From assembly GCA_047619205.1 (NCBI GenBank), contig JBLHJR010000001.1, positions 1 to 64,000 on the forward strand: DNA of 64,000 nucleotides. The letters run 5' to 3'. The notes beneath the pieces are model-generated. The model was not told the origin of the DNA, did no database searches, and saw only the letters and a list, made by a program, of their open reading frames with translations. Positions 25,703 to 35,720 of the stretch are shown in pieces. Origin of the DNA: Endobugula sp047619205. GTDB lineage: Bacteria > Pseudomonadota > Gammaproteobacteria > Pseudomonadales > Cellvibrionaceae. Position 1 is the stretch's first letter. Each line of letters begins with the position of its first letter. Made by a program: the position numbers and the translations under genes.

Positions 25703-26521
25703 GTGAGCAAGTCTACCAACACCTCCGTTGCAGATCGCAGCGATACTAAAGCCTATACACAGAAAAAGCAGTTTTTTAATCAGGTGATTACGCTTTATGG
25801 GCGCAAGCCGGTATTGGAAATCCTTAACGATCAATCCCTTGATATTTACCGCTTACATCTTGCCGATAGCAACAAGCCCCAAGGGATTATTAGTGAGATC
25901 TTGAGCATTGCAGAACAACGTAAAATTGAGGTGCTTTATCACGATAGAAAGGCGTTATCACGACTATCGAAAAATAGTAAGCAGGATCAGGGGGTTTGCA
26001 TTGACATCCTTTGTCCTAAGCATACTAATTATGAAGATTTCCTACAGGCGCGTTCTACAACAGAATCGACAAAAAAAGCCATTCGATTAATTGCGCTAGA
26101 TCGTATTACCAATCCACAAAACTTAGGCATGATTATTCGTTCGGTCTGCGCAGGTAATATTGATGGCTTATTAATACCCGAAAAAGGCTGTGCAAATATA
26201 GATTCTTTGGTAGTTAAAGCCAGTGCGGGCACGTTGTTTAAAGCTCCCCTACTGCACTGTAAAAACCTGACTGTCGCATTAACACAATGTCAGCAACAGG
26301 GAGCCACCGTCTATGGCTTATCCTCCCATGCTGCACATTCGATTAGTGATAAAACTAGCGATGATTTTATTATTTATGTCTTAGGCAATGAGACTGACGG
26401 CATGAGTAACGAGATTACGGCTCTGTGCGATAAAAATATTTTTATCCCGATGAACAATCAGGTGGAATCATTAAATGTGGCGATTACGGCGAGCTTATTA
26501 GCGTTTAAAGATATGTTGTAA
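25703..26521 (+). CDS. TrmH/SpoU-family RNA 2'-O-methyltransferase
   Basis: The N-terminal SpoU substrate-binding domain (YGRKPVLEILNDQSLDIYRLHLAD) is followed by a SPOUT methyltransferase domain. That domain has DRITNPQNLGMIIRS, LGNETDGMS and IPMNNQVESLNVAITASL as the three family motifs of the deep trefoil knot. It methylates a ribose in rRNA or tRNA using S-adenosylmethionine. It resembles RlmB but may be a paralogue with another target. The start is GTG 25703. Confidence 0.9.
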   Translation: MSKSTNTSVADRSDTKAYTQKKQFFNQVITLYGRKPVLEILNDQSLDIYRLHLADSNKPQGIISEILSIAEQRKIEVLYHDRKALSRLSKNSKQDQGVCIDILCPKHTNYEDFLQARSTTESTKKAIRLIALDRITNPQNLGMIIRSVCAGNIDGLLIPEKGCANIDSLVVKASAGTLFKAPLLHCKNLTVALTQCQQQGATVYGLSSHAAHSISDKTSDDFIIYVLGNETDGMSNEITALCDKNIFIPMNNQVESLNVAITASLLAFKDML

Positions 26522-26552
26522 CGTTTGCTGGTGCTTGGGTACTAAAGAGCTA

Positions 26553-26864
26553 CTAAAGAGTAGGATTCAGGAGTGTAGAGTGGTGTTGCATAGTGGGATG
26601 ATAGATAGTGGGATGAGGAACAGAATCAACAGTAGCATTAACAATGGTCTTAACTGTCAGTTTAGACACTGAGCTGGGTGTTGATTTAGGCACCCAGTTA
26701 ACAATACCGGGTAGGATTTTATCGTATTCTGCAAAACGTAGTGTTGCGTCCAGCACATAAGCACTAGCCACTTTTTCAGAATGATCTTCCAAATCGACTA
26801 AGTACTGCGCTCCAGAGGCGGTAATGACTCCCCCTACCGTTAGCGATAAAATAAAGTTAAACAC
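26553..26864 (-). CDS. Possible small exported protein of unknown function
   Basis: The 103-residue frame lies in a gap between genes. The hydrophobic N-terminus (FNFILSLTVGGVITASGAQY) could be a signal or anchor. The rest is polar and ends in a His/Pro/Thr-rich stretch made from a short repeated DNA motif (TAGTGGGATGA). The start is GTG with no evident ribosome site. It may be real, degraded or spurious. Confidence 0.35.
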   Translation of the reverse strand: MFNFILSLTVGGVITASGAQYLVDLEDHSEKVASAYVLDATLRFAEYDKILPGIVNWVPKSTPSSVSKLTVKTIVNATVDSVPHPTIYHPTMQHHSTLLNPTL

Positions 26865-27013
26865 TGGCCCGAAACCCCGAGTTACGCTGATTGATCAACA
26901 TATTATTATGCGCTTTTTATTGTCAGCACATGCTAACCCCAGTTTGATTACCTTTCAAGCTAAAAGCTCGTTTTTATGCCTTTTGGTTAAATTACAGACT
27001 TATAAGGCAGCGG

Positions 27014-28270
27014 TTACAGTCGAGACTGATCTTTTAGTTCCACTTCCCATAGGGCTCGTGTCGTAAGCGTGAGGGCGAATATGAGTAAGCTAGCAATACC
27101 GCAGATCTTTAGTAACACTAACACTCCCCATAATTCAATTGCATAACCCGCAAATAAAGCGCCTAAGGGTGCGAAACCGAATAAGGCGAGCTGATAAATC
27201 GATATTATTCGTCCTCTAGAGGCTTCTGGCGCTAGACTCTGTACTAGCGCACGCCCCATATTGGCCGATACCCCAACCACTACGCCCCAGCAAAAAATCA
27301 GCATAAATAGACCGGTTAACGTGGGTCTGGCACTCAAGGCCAATAAGATAACGCCGCCGTAAAGCAAGCCAAAAATAATCCGCCTGCCTGGAGCATCTAA
27401 AAAACCACGATAAATCACGATTAAGGTGGTCGCAATGGTGCCCAAGACAAAGGCAAGTTGTAGCCCACTGTAAAAGTCGACCGTTTCACCATAGACCTGC
27501 CGCACCAATAAAGGCAGAGCAACAATAAACACTCCAATATGGAAGAAACCATTAAACGCCACAATGGCTATTAAGCTGCGTAAAGCGGGTAATTTCCACA
27601 CCTCAGTCAAACCTGCCAGTAACAATTGCTGGCCGCTACTGTTGGCGTGTAGCTCATCTACGACTATGTCTGACGCAGTGTACTGGTCTGCCAATCGTTT
27701 GCGTAAATACCAAAAGCTTAGCACCGCGATAGCAACCATAATGACTTGTATCCACAACAAGACCTCAACACCGAGGCTATCCATGAACGATGCTAATGCT
27801 ACACCTAGTGCCTGCCCGGCATATAAACAAAGACTACTTTTAGCGATAAATTTTTGTAAGTCTTCAGCGCACAGAACAGGGCCTGAGGCATAGCTCGTCT
27901 GTTTGAGTAGATACTCACGCCATGGCTGAATAAAGGCATTGGTCACGCCTAATAAACTGGCATAACAGACAACTAAAAAAATATTCAACCAACTACTATA
28001 AATAACAATAGCTAAGCCTGCGTGGATCAACATATTGACTATTAATAAGGGCAACAGCCAAGGTAAACCTTTACCTTGATCGGCCATGACTCCGCCGACT
28101 AACAACAAGACTAAATTCGGTATTAATACTGCTGCTTGCACCCAGCCAACCCACACCGACGTTAAAGACAAATAATCTACCACTAGCCAAGGCAATAGAA
28201 TAATTTGCACACCTAAAGCCAGTGCTAGAGCGGAGATACCAAGAAGATAAAAAGAAGAGGGGGAATACAC
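27014..28270 (-). CDS. MFS transporter
   Basis: The 418-residue protein has about 12 hydrophobic segments and the EntS-like (MFS_3) pattern: LSLTSVWVGWVQAAVLIPNLVLLLVGGVMADQ-type loop 2-3 motif with GGVMADQGKG, and a second-half GLLYGGVILLALSARPT. It is probably a proton-driven exporter of small molecules. The substrate cannot be told. It stands alone between a hairpin and a region of unknown ORFs. Confidence 0.85.
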   Translation of the reverse strand: MYSPSSFYLLGISALALALGVQIILLPWLVVDYLSLTSVWVGWVQAAVLIPNLVLLLVGGVMADQGKGLPWLLPLLIVNMLIHAGLAIVIYSSWLNIFLVVCYASLLGVTNAFIQPWREYLLKQTSYASGPVLCAEDLQKFIAKSSLCLYAGQALGVALASFMDSLGVEVLLWIQVIMVAIAVLSFWYLRKRLADQYTASDIVVDELHANSSGQQLLLAGLTEVWKLPALRSLIAIVAFNGFFHIGVFIVALPLLVRQVYGETVDFYSGLQLAFVLGTIATTLIVIYRGFLDAPGRRIIFGLLYGGVILLALSARPTLTGLFMLIFCWGVVVGVSANMGRALVQSLAPEASRGRIISIYQLALFGFAPLGALFAGYAIELWGVLVLLKICGIASLLIFALTLTTRALWEVELKDQSRL

Positions 28271-28300
28271 AAACTAGCCTAAAGTAGTGGGTTTGGTAGA

Positions 28301-28343
28301 GACGTTAGCACGAAAATACAGGAGCAATTTTCGTGCTAACGTC
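28301..28343. repeat. Perfect 17-bp inverted repeat between amtB and the MFS gene
   Basis: GACGTTAGCACGAAAAT at 28301-28317 pairs exactly with 28327-28343 around a 9-nt loop. It lies 14 bp past the amtB stop on the minus strand. It may serve as an mRNA 3' end or terminator for amtB, although no long U-run follows. Confidence 0.65.
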
Positions 28344-28356
28344 TAACACTTGTAAT

Positions 28357-29655
28357 TTACAACTTATAACCGGATTCTTCATGTAGAGCCAAGTCCAAAC
28401 CTTCAGTTTCTTGGTCTACAGTCACGCGAATACCATTGGTAAGTAAGCCACTGACTTTCAGTAGAATGTACGTCACTACTCCGGTATACAGAATGGCAGC
28501 GATGACCGCTATAAATTGCACGCCTAGTTGCGCCGCTATTGAAACATCTAAGCCTTGGCCGCTAAATAGACCTAGCTCTGATGATGCAAAGATACCCGCT
28601 AATAATGTCCCCAAAATACCACCGACACCATGCACTGGGAAAACGTCCAATGAGTCATCGATAATAAATTTGCGCTTAATCATTTGCGTCGCCCAGTAAC
28701 ACACCACGCCCGCACTTAAGCCAATCACCACGGCACCCATAGGGCCAACAAAACCAGAAGCTGGGGTAATCGTTCCTAGCCCCGCTACCATTCCGGTCAC
28801 GATACCCAGCACGCTAGGCTTGCCGTAGCGGTACCATTCAATCGTCATCCACGCGATGGAACCTGCCGCCGCCGATAAATGCGTTACTAGCATGGCCATT
28901 GATGCGTCACCATTGGCCGCTAAGGCACTACCCGCATTAAAACCGAACCAACCGACCCATAGCATACCTGCGCCGCAGACGGTCATGGTCAAATTGTGTG
29001 GCGGCATCGGCGTAGTGGGAAAACCATTACGATTACCGATGACGATAGCAGCGACTAATGCTGCAACCCCTGCGGTGATATGCACAACAATACCGCCAGC
29101 AAAATCTAGCACGCCTCGCTCAAATAGCCAGCCACCCCCCCATACCCAATGGCATACGGGTACATAAACACATAAAACCCATAAGCCGGTGAAAATGAGC
29201 ATCGAAGAAAACTTCATTCTCTCGGCAAAGGCACCAATAATTAGTGCGGGAGTAATAATGACAAAGGTCATTTGAAACATAACGAATAAAATTTCAGGAA
29301 TATCGCCACTTAAGCTATCTTCTGTAATACCCGCTAAAAAGGCTTTATTTAAATTACCGATAAAAGCGCCATCGCCGGAAAAGCTTAAGCTATAACCTAC
29401 CGCCAACCAAATGAGTGAAGCAACACAGGCAATAGCAAAACACTGCATTAATATCGACAATACATTTTTTGAACGCACTAAGCCTGCATAAAACAAGGCC
29501 AAACCCGGTAGTGTCATAAATAACACTAAAGCAGTGGCAGTAAGAATCCAAGCAGTATTAGCACCATCTAATGTTTGTGCATTCGCGAGACTGGGAAACA
29601 GCAAGGCAAACAACACTACAGATTGAGTAGAAAACAACCAACGTAACTGAAACAT
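28357..29655 (-). CDS. amtB: Ammonium transporter
   Basis: Amt/MEP family channel for ammonium. A cleavable signal-like N-terminus (LFALLFPSLANAQ) precedes 11 membrane helices. Signatures include DFAGGIVVHITAGVAALVAA, FGFNAGSA and DVFPVHGVGGILGTLLAG with the pore His residues. It is 432 residues with a short cytoplasmic tail. A good ribosome site (AAAGGAG) precedes the ATG. The usual partner glnK is not adjacent. Confidence 0.95.
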   Translation of the reverse strand: MFQLRWLFSTQSVVLFALLFPSLANAQTLDGANTAWILTATALVLFMTLPGLALFYAGLVRSKNVLSILMQCFAIACVASLIWLAVGYSLSFSGDGAFIGNLNKAFLAGITEDSLSGDIPEILFVMFQMTFVIITPALIIGAFAERMKFSSMLIFTGLWVLCVYVPVCHWVWGGGWLFERGVLDFAGGIVVHITAGVAALVAAIVIGNRNGFPTTPMPPHNLTMTVCGAGMLWVGWFGFNAGSALAANGDASMAMLVTHLSAAAGSIAWMTIEWYRYGKPSVLGIVTGMVAGLGTITPASGFVGPMGAVVIGLSAGVVCYWATQMIKRKFIIDDSLDVFPVHGVGGILGTLLAGIFASSELGLFSGQGLDVSIAAQLGVQFIAVIAAILYTGVVTYILLKVSGLLTNGIRVTVDQETEGLDLALHEESGYKL

Positions 29656-29829
29656 ACCAACTCCTTTATTATTATAATTTTACGATGCACAAAATACTGT
29701 ATTTGCACCAAAATGGCAAAGGTTAAACTCAAGCTACAAGCATCTTATTTGTGAAAACACTGACATCAAATTTTTATGACGCTCAAGGAAATTTTCTTAA
29801 GCCCCCCAAAAAATCTTTACGTCTTATGC

Positions 29830-32800
29830 CTAAAGACTAACTTCTTCACCCTTCAAATCTTTCGCTAACAACATATAGATAGAGGGAATAACAAACAACG
29901 TGAAAACTGTACCGATGGCCATACCACTAACCAATACAATACCGATTGAATTTCGCGCTTCAGCGCCTGCGCCAACAACTAAAATCAATGGGAAGTGACC
30001 CGCCACCGTGGCGACACTAGTCATCAAAATAGGACGTAAACGCGTGATGGCAGACTCTCTCACTGCCGCTAATTTTTGCAGACCTTGCTCTTGTAACTTG
30101 TTCGCAAATTCGACTACCAAAATACCATTCTTAGCCACCAAACCAATTAATGTCACCAAGCCTACCTGAGAATAAATATTTAAGGTGGTCGTCCAACCAT
30201 CGGTCCAGAAAGGTAATTGTGGATTTGGCATTTTAAGAAACACAAAAACTAAAGCACCAAACATCGCCAAGGGTACCGAGCCTAAAATAATCACTAAGGG
30301 ATCGCGAAAACTATTAAATTGAGCTGCTAGTACCAGAAAAATTAATACGATGGCCATCATGAAGGCCGGTAAAAACTTATTGCCCTCGCGCACCAATTGA
30401 CGCGACTCTCCGGTATGATCGATACCGTAACTGGCGGGCATTAATAGTCGTGCCTCTGTCTCTAAGAACGCTAAAGTTTCTGCCAAGGGCTTAAGGTTAA
30501 CACCACTCAACTTTACTGCATTCTGCTGTTGGAAGCGATTAAGGCTGCGTGGCACTACGGTATGATTAATCGTTGCGACAGTGCCTAATTTAATTAAACT
30601 TTGATCTGGACCCGTAATATAAAGATCGCTTAACTGCTGAGGATTTAAACGTTCCGAGCGTTTGACCTGAGGAATAACTCGATAACTGCGCCCTTCAATA
30701 CTAAAGCGATTGACATAATTACCCCCTAACATCACGCCCACGTCGCTACCGACTTGCCGCAAGGTTAAGCCTAAGTCGGCGACTTTATTGCGATCAATGA
30801 TGAGTTGCGCTTGTGGCTTATCAATTTTCGTATCAATAATCGGAGGAAAAGGAAACAGACCCGCTTGCATGCCTTTTCTTTGTAGTTGTTCAGCCACTTT
30901 TAAAATATCAACGGCGTCATCGGTCGAGGTAATAAGAAACTCTACTGGAAAACTACCACCACCGGGTAAGGCTGGCGGTGTGACGGGAAACATGCGAATA
31001 CCGGGAATGGTAGAAAGTTGTGATTGCATTTCAAATAATACTTCAAATACGCTGCGCTCACGATCATCCCAAGGCTTTAGAACCAATCCCCCAAAAGTAG
31101 CGCCGGGTGAAATGAGCTGAAAAACAAAATCTGTTTCTTCGGCACTAGACAGTATACGTTCAGCTTCGTCAGCATAAAACACCGCTTGATCTAGGTTGAT
31201 ATTTGCAGAGTCTTCTACAATACCAAAAATAACCCCTTGATCCTCTGTCGGCGCTAACTCAGTAGCTGACATTAAGAACAAGGGGATACATAATAAACTG
31301 ATGCTAATCCACACTGTTATCACTAGCGCTCGTGCTCTCAGCGTAGCGTCTAAACAGGTAATATAACGTGCTTTCACACGTTCAAAAGCCTGTCGGGTGA
31401 TACGCGCGAAACCATGTTCATCGTCACCTTCTTTCAGAATCTTAGACGCCATCATCGGCGACAATGTTAAGGCCACGATACTAGAGATGATCACCGCACC
31501 CGCTAGCGTAAAGGTAAACTCTTTAAATAATGAGCCGGTCAACCCCCCTTGCAAACCCACAGGTAAATATACCGCCACTAATACCGCAGTAGTCGCAATG
31601 ACGGGGCCGATCATTTCGCGTGCGCCTTCTAAAGCTGCCTCTATTTTATTTTTGCCTTCACTAACATGACGCTGAACATTTTCAACAATAACAATGGCAT
31701 CATCGACCACCAAACCAACCGATAACACTACCGCCAGCAAGGTGAGCAAATTGACACTAAAACCCATTAGCTGCACTAAAAAGATGGCACCAATTAACGA
31801 AATAGGAATGGCAATAATGGGAATAACTACCGTGCGTAAAGAGCCTAAAAATAGGTAGATAACTAAAATAACAATCAATAAAGTTTCGACTAATGTGGAC
31901 ACAACTTCAACGATCGAAGTTTCAATATATTTAGTCGCATCATAGGCAATACGCGCGTCCAGTCCCGATGGTAGAGTGGCTTTAATGGCCTCCATTTCTT
32001 CTCGTACTAGCGCGATAACCTCTAAAGAGTTGGCATTGGGTAAGGCCCAAATCCCCATAAAAGTCGCCGTCTGCCCAGAGAAGCGCACTTCCGGGCTATA
32101 GGATTCCGAGCCTAGCTGTACATCAGCCACATCTTTTAAACGAATCACAGCACCCTCTTCTGAGGTGCGCAAAATAAGTTCTTCAAATTCTTTCACGGTT
32201 TGTAAGTCAGTGTTGGCTGCCAAACTCACCCGCACTAAGCTACCTTTAGTTTGCCCTAAAGCGGATAAAAAATTATTCGCCGCTAATGCTTCTCGCAGCT
32301 GTAAAGGCGTCACATTATGTGCCGCTAAACGTTCGGGTTTTAACCAAATACGCATGGCAAAATTACGTGCGCCCAACACATCCGCACGCTGAACACCCGC
32401 CAACGCCGATAGCCGTGGCTGTACCACGCGCACAAGAAAATCCGTGATTTGATTATTATCTAAAATGTCAGAAGTGAAGCTCAGATAGGCCGAAGCAAAT
32501 CGGCTGTCTGCCGATTCGACATTAATAATAGGCACTTCTGCTTCGGGCGGTAAATCATTACGCACCTGATTTACTTTGGTATTAATTTCAGATAAGGCTT
32601 TAATCGGATCGTAATTCAGTTCTAAACGAATGGTAATCGTCGAGACACCTAACTGGCTAGATGACTCGATATAATCAATACCTTCTGCACCCGCCACTGC
32701 GCGTTCTATGGGCGTGGTGACAAAGCCACGCACCAACTCGGCACTAGCACCAATGTAGGCGGTTCTGATGGTCACTGCCGCATTATCACTGCGCGGGTAC

Positions 32801-32907
32801 TGGCGCACTGACAAAGAACTAATGGCCTGTAAACCTGCGATAACAATCACCAGACTTACCACGATAGCCAGTACTGGCCGGCGCACAAAAATATCGGTAA
32901 AACGCAT
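29830..32907 (-). CDS. RND-family multidrug efflux permease (HAE1 type)
   Basis: Inner-membrane proton-driven pump subunit of a tripartite exporter, 1025 residues. It opens MRFTDIFVRRPVLAIVVSL and has two large periplasmic domains. Signatures are GLVVDDAIVIVENVQRH near residue 400, with the proton-relay Asp pair, and GLVAKNGILVVEFANKL near 925. It is closest in style to MexF-type HAE1 pumps. The adaptor gene lies 121 bp upstream on the same strand. No outer-membrane channel gene follows. A broken TolC-family gene exists 25 kb away (57208). Confidence 0.95.
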   Translation of the reverse strand: MRFTDIFVRRPVLAIVVSLVIVIAGLQAISSLSVRQYPRSDNAAVTIRTAYIGASAELVRGFVTTPIERAVAGAEGIDYIESSSQLGVSTITIRLELNYDPIKALSEINTKVNQVRNDLPPEAEVPIINVESADSRFASAYLSFTSDILDNNQITDFLVRVVQPRLSALAGVQRADVLGARNFAMRIWLKPERLAAHNVTPLQLREALAANNFLSALGQTKGSLVRVSLAANTDLQTVKEFEELILRTSEEGAVIRLKDVADVQLGSESYSPEVRFSGQTATFMGIWALPNANSLEVIALVREEMEAIKATLPSGLDARIAYDATKYIETSIVEVVSTLVETLLIVILVIYLFLGSLRTVVIPIIAIPISLIGAIFLVQLMGFSVNLLTLLAVVLSVGLVVDDAIVIVENVQRHVSEGKNKIEAALEGAREMIGPVIATTAVLVAVYLPVGLQGGLTGSLFKEFTFTLAGAVIISSIVALTLSPMMASKILKEGDDEHGFARITRQAFERVKARYITCLDATLRARALVITVWISISLLCIPLFLMSATELAPTEDQGVIFGIVEDSANINLDQAVFYADEAERILSSAEETDFVFQLISPGATFGGLVLKPWDDRERSVFEVLFEMQSQLSTIPGIRMFPVTPPALPGGGSFPVEFLITSTDDAVDILKVAEQLQRKGMQAGLFPFPPIIDTKIDKPQAQLIIDRNKVADLGLTLRQVGSDVGVMLGGNYVNRFSIEGRSYRVIPQVKRSERLNPQQLSDLYITGPDQSLIKLGTVATINHTVVPRSLNRFQQQNAVKLSGVNLKPLAETLAFLETEARLLMPASYGIDHTGESRQLVREGNKFLPAFMMAIVLIFLVLAAQFNSFRDPLVIILGSVPLAMFGALVFVFLKMPNPQLPFWTDGWTTTLNIYSQVGLVTLIGLVAKNGILVVEFANKLQEQGLQKLAAVRESAITRLRPILMTSVATVAGHFPLILVVGAGAEARNSIGIVLVSGMAIGTVFTLFVIPSIYMLLAKDLKGEEVSL

Positions 32908-33028
32908 ATTTTTCCTTAAATTAAGACATCAATAGCTACAAGGCATCAGCGGCAAGTCACAAGAAACACACCAAACAGAAAAATAAATCATCTATTGCAG
33001 CTGATGTCTTGTAGCTTGAGGTTCTCTC

Positions 33029-34309
33029 TTACTGATCTTTTAACACTGGGGTTAAACTAAATTCAGGCACCACTCTATTATTAATGACGACCGGGGCTCC
33101 GCTGCGTAGTTTAAAGCCTCCCGCATTAACAATACGTTCACCTAACGCCAAGCCTTTTGTTACCACTATAAAATCACCGCGAGTTTCGCCTAAGCGAACA
33201 AATTGCTGACGCGCGACCAAGCTAGGCTGTGGCGTTGTTTTATTTTCAATTTTTTGTGATATTTCATCTACAGTTGCTGCTGAACTTGTGGTTGAAACAG
33301 TTTCTTGCGTTGCCAATTGCTTAGCGGGAGGCTGCTCATCTTCACTCGAGTTAACAGTAGCTACTTTCTCCTCTGCACTCTTATCATCAGCACTCTTCTC
33401 CTCAATGACAAAAACGGAATCTCCGTAGGTGGCATATTGAACCGCCGTAATCGGGATCAGTAATACGTCACTACGTTCAGGTAAAACGACGACTATACTA
33501 GCAAACATTCCGGATAATAGTTCACCGTCTGGATTGGCGAGGATGGCTTGAATTTCTACGCTGCGAGTAGCACTATCAATTTCTGGGTTAATCGCATTGA
33601 TTTTTCCCGTGAAAATTTTATCTGGCACGGCATCCGAGCTTATGCGCACCACCAACCCGGCTTTTAATTTGGCTAGATTTTGCTGAGGAAGAAAAAAATT
33701 AACGAACATTTGATCAGTAGCTTGCAATGATACCACCGGCTCACCTGCGGTAATTGACTGGCCTAAGTTGACCAGACGAATACCTAAGCGACCTTTAAAA
33801 GGTGCACGAATACTTTTTTTCTCGATTGCCGCGCGAATATTATCGGCATCAGCTAGTGCAGATTGATAGGCATTTTCTGCACTATCATATTCAGATTTAG
33901 ACGCCACCTTACGACTATAGAGTTGTTTAACACGTTCAAAGTTATTTTTTTCTAAAGCTGCCGTAGATTTTGCTGAACGCAATTGCGCCTTTTCTGTAGA
34001 GATTTCTTGTTCGACCAATAAATCTCCAGCAGACACCTCTGCTCCAGCATTAAAAAGTATTTTGCTAATACGGCCGGATAAATCTGCAGTGATTTCTAAG
34101 CCTTTTGCAGCTTCTAATGAACCAATGGCGGTTAGTGTCGATTCCCATTGATACGCCCGTACATCAGCTGATGAAATAGTCGTAGGCGGTTGCATCATAG
34201 TTTTACCACTATCGATTAAGGCCTTAATTTGTAAGGCTTTGACGCCAGCAATCATAACCGTGAGTAACAACAAACCTACTACAGTGAAAAAACTATTTTT
34301 TTTAGTCAT
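33029..34309 (-). CDS. RND efflux periplasmic adaptor (membrane fusion protein) with an internal low-complexity insert
   Basis: The HlyD/AcrA-type adaptor links the permease at 29830 to an outer-membrane channel. An N-terminal membrane anchor (FFTVVGLLLLTVMIAGVKAL) is followed by lipoyl halves (GSLEAAKGLEITADLSGRI, IRAPFKGRLGIRLVNLGQSI) around a helical hairpin, then beta-barrel and membrane-proximal domains. Unusually, residues about 298-362 of the membrane-proximal domain are a Ser/Thr/Glu/Lys-rich linker (SADDKSAEEK..., TVSTTSSAATVDE) between FVIEE and QQFVRLGET. Typical homologues continue directly there. Confidence 0.93.
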   Translation of the reverse strand: MTKKNSFFTVVGLLLLTVMIAGVKALQIKALIDSGKTMMQPPTTISSADVRAYQWESTLTAIGSLEAAKGLEITADLSGRISKILFNAGAEVSAGDLLVEQEISTEKAQLRSAKSTAALEKNNFERVKQLYSRKVASKSEYDSAENAYQSALADADNIRAAIEKKSIRAPFKGRLGIRLVNLGQSITAGEPVVSLQATDQMFVNFFLPQQNLAKLKAGLVVRISSDAVPDKIFTGKINAINPEIDSATRSVEIQAILANPDGELLSGMFASIVVVLPERSDVLLIPITAVQYATYGDSVFVIEEKSADDKSAEEKVATVNSSEDEQPPAKQLATQETVSTTSSAATVDEISQKIENKTTPQPSLVARQQFVRLGETRGDFIVVTKGLALGERIVNAGGFKLRSGAPVVINNRVVPEFSLTPVLKDQ

Positions 34310-34404
34310 TTGAAAAACTAACTCTCTAGAGGTGGCACTTAATTAGTCGCAAAAAATTAGTCGCGACTAGAATTTTAGAAACACTCAAACCACAAGTGCA
34401 ATCA

Positions 34405-35619
34405 TTACATGGCGACAATACCGCGTTCACAGTCGGCAATAACATCGTTAATATCTTCTAAACCTACGGCTATACGAATAAGGTTTTCAGTAATGCCCAC
34501 CTGTTGCCTGGCTTGTTCAGATAATCGACCATGAGTGGTAGTAGCAGGGTGTACTATAGTAGTTTTCGCATCGCCTAAGTTTGCCGTCAAGGACAACATT
34601 TTAGTGGCATCAATGAAACGCCAAGCCGCTTCGCGCCCGCCTTTTACACGAAAGGAAAGTACACCACCAAAAGCACTTTGCTGTTGACGTGCTAGTACGT
34701 GCCCTTCATGTGTAGGCAAACCAGTATAAAATACTTTTTCAATATCCTCTTGCTCATTAAGCCACCATGCTAATTCAAGAGCATTGGCTGAATGTGCTTG
34801 CATGCGAATGCGTAAAGTTTCTAGGCTTTTCAAAAATATCCATGCATTAAATGGGCTAAGGCTAGCACCACAGGTACGAATAAAACTCAACACCTCATCC
34901 ATTTCTTGTTCGCGACCCACCACTACACCACCAACACAACGTCCCTGCCCGTCTAAATATTTTGTGGCGGAATGAATAACGATATCAGCACCTAACTCTA
35001 TTGGCCGTTGTAACGCGGGAGTGCAAAAACAATTATCAACCACAAGCAAACAGTCTTTCGCTTTGGCTATGGCAGATACTCGCTGAATATCGACCACTTC
35101 ACACAAGGGGTTGGAGGGTGTTTCTAAAAACAATAATTTAGTGTTGCTGTTTATGCTGGCGTCCCACTGATCATAATCCGTTAATGCCACAAAACTCACA
35201 TCAACACCAAATTTTTTCAAATACTTAGTAAACAAAACCGTCGTCGTGCCAAACACACTACGCGAACACAGTACATGATCACCTGAGCTTAACAAGGCCA
35301 TGCAAGTGCTAAGAATGGCGGCCATTCCTGAGGATGTCGCTACGGCGGTTTCGGCGCCTTCAAGTGCCGCAATGCGATCTTGAAAGGTTCTAATCGTAGG
35401 GTTAGTGTAACGAGAATAGACGTTGCCGGGCTCTTCACCCGAGAAACGTGCTGCCGCTTGTGCGGCAGAATCAAACACATAGCTAGAGGTGGTAAAAATA
35501 GGCTCGCAATGTTCACCTTCGCCCGTGCGGGAAATTCCTGCACGCACAGCCAAAGTGTCTAAACCTAAACTTAACTCGTTGTCTTCGATAAAACTGTCTT
35601 TATCATTTTCTTCTGTCAT
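34405..35619 (-). CDS. metZ: O-succinylhomoserine sulfhydrylase
   Basis: PLP enzyme of the Cys/Met metabolism family that makes homocysteine directly from O-succinylhomoserine and sulfide in methionine synthesis. The PLP Lys is in HSATKYLDGQGR near residue 218. Other family segments are TNPTIRTFQDRIAALEGAE, SSGMAAI and NLGDAKTTIVHPATTTH. It is 404 residues. The placement directly after purF is conserved in Pseudomonas-type genomes and supports metZ over metB. Confidence 0.93.
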   Translation of the reverse strand: MTEENDKDSFIEDNELSLGLDTLAVRAGISRTGEGEHCEPIFTTSSYVFDSAAQAAARFSGEEPGNVYSRYTNPTIRTFQDRIAALEGAETAVATSSGMAAILSTCMALLSSGDHVLCSRSVFGTTTVLFTKYLKKFGVDVSFVALTDYDQWDASINSNTKLLFLETPSNPLCEVVDIQRVSAIAKAKDCLLVVDNCFCTPALQRPIELGADIVIHSATKYLDGQGRCVGGVVVGREQEMDEVLSFIRTCGASLSPFNAWIFLKSLETLRIRMQAHSANALELAWWLNEQEDIEKVFYTGLPTHEGHVLARQQQSAFGGVLSFRVKGGREAAWRFIDATKMLSLTANLGDAKTTIVHPATTTHGRLSEQARQQVGITENLIRIAVGLEDINDVIADCERGIVAM

Positions 35620-35720
35620 TTTATTTATCTTACGTTGAATATCAGCGGTCAGTTCATCTTAAAAAACACAAGCTAGAATAGCAATATACCCTTTTGTGGT
35701 ATTATCTTCACAATAGACAA

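Noticed and set aside
29656..29829. Possible NtrC or sigma-54 site upstream of amtB
   Set aside because: GGTGCA-like half sites occur (TTTGCACC near 29702), but no convincing TGGCAC-N5-TTGCA promoter was found.
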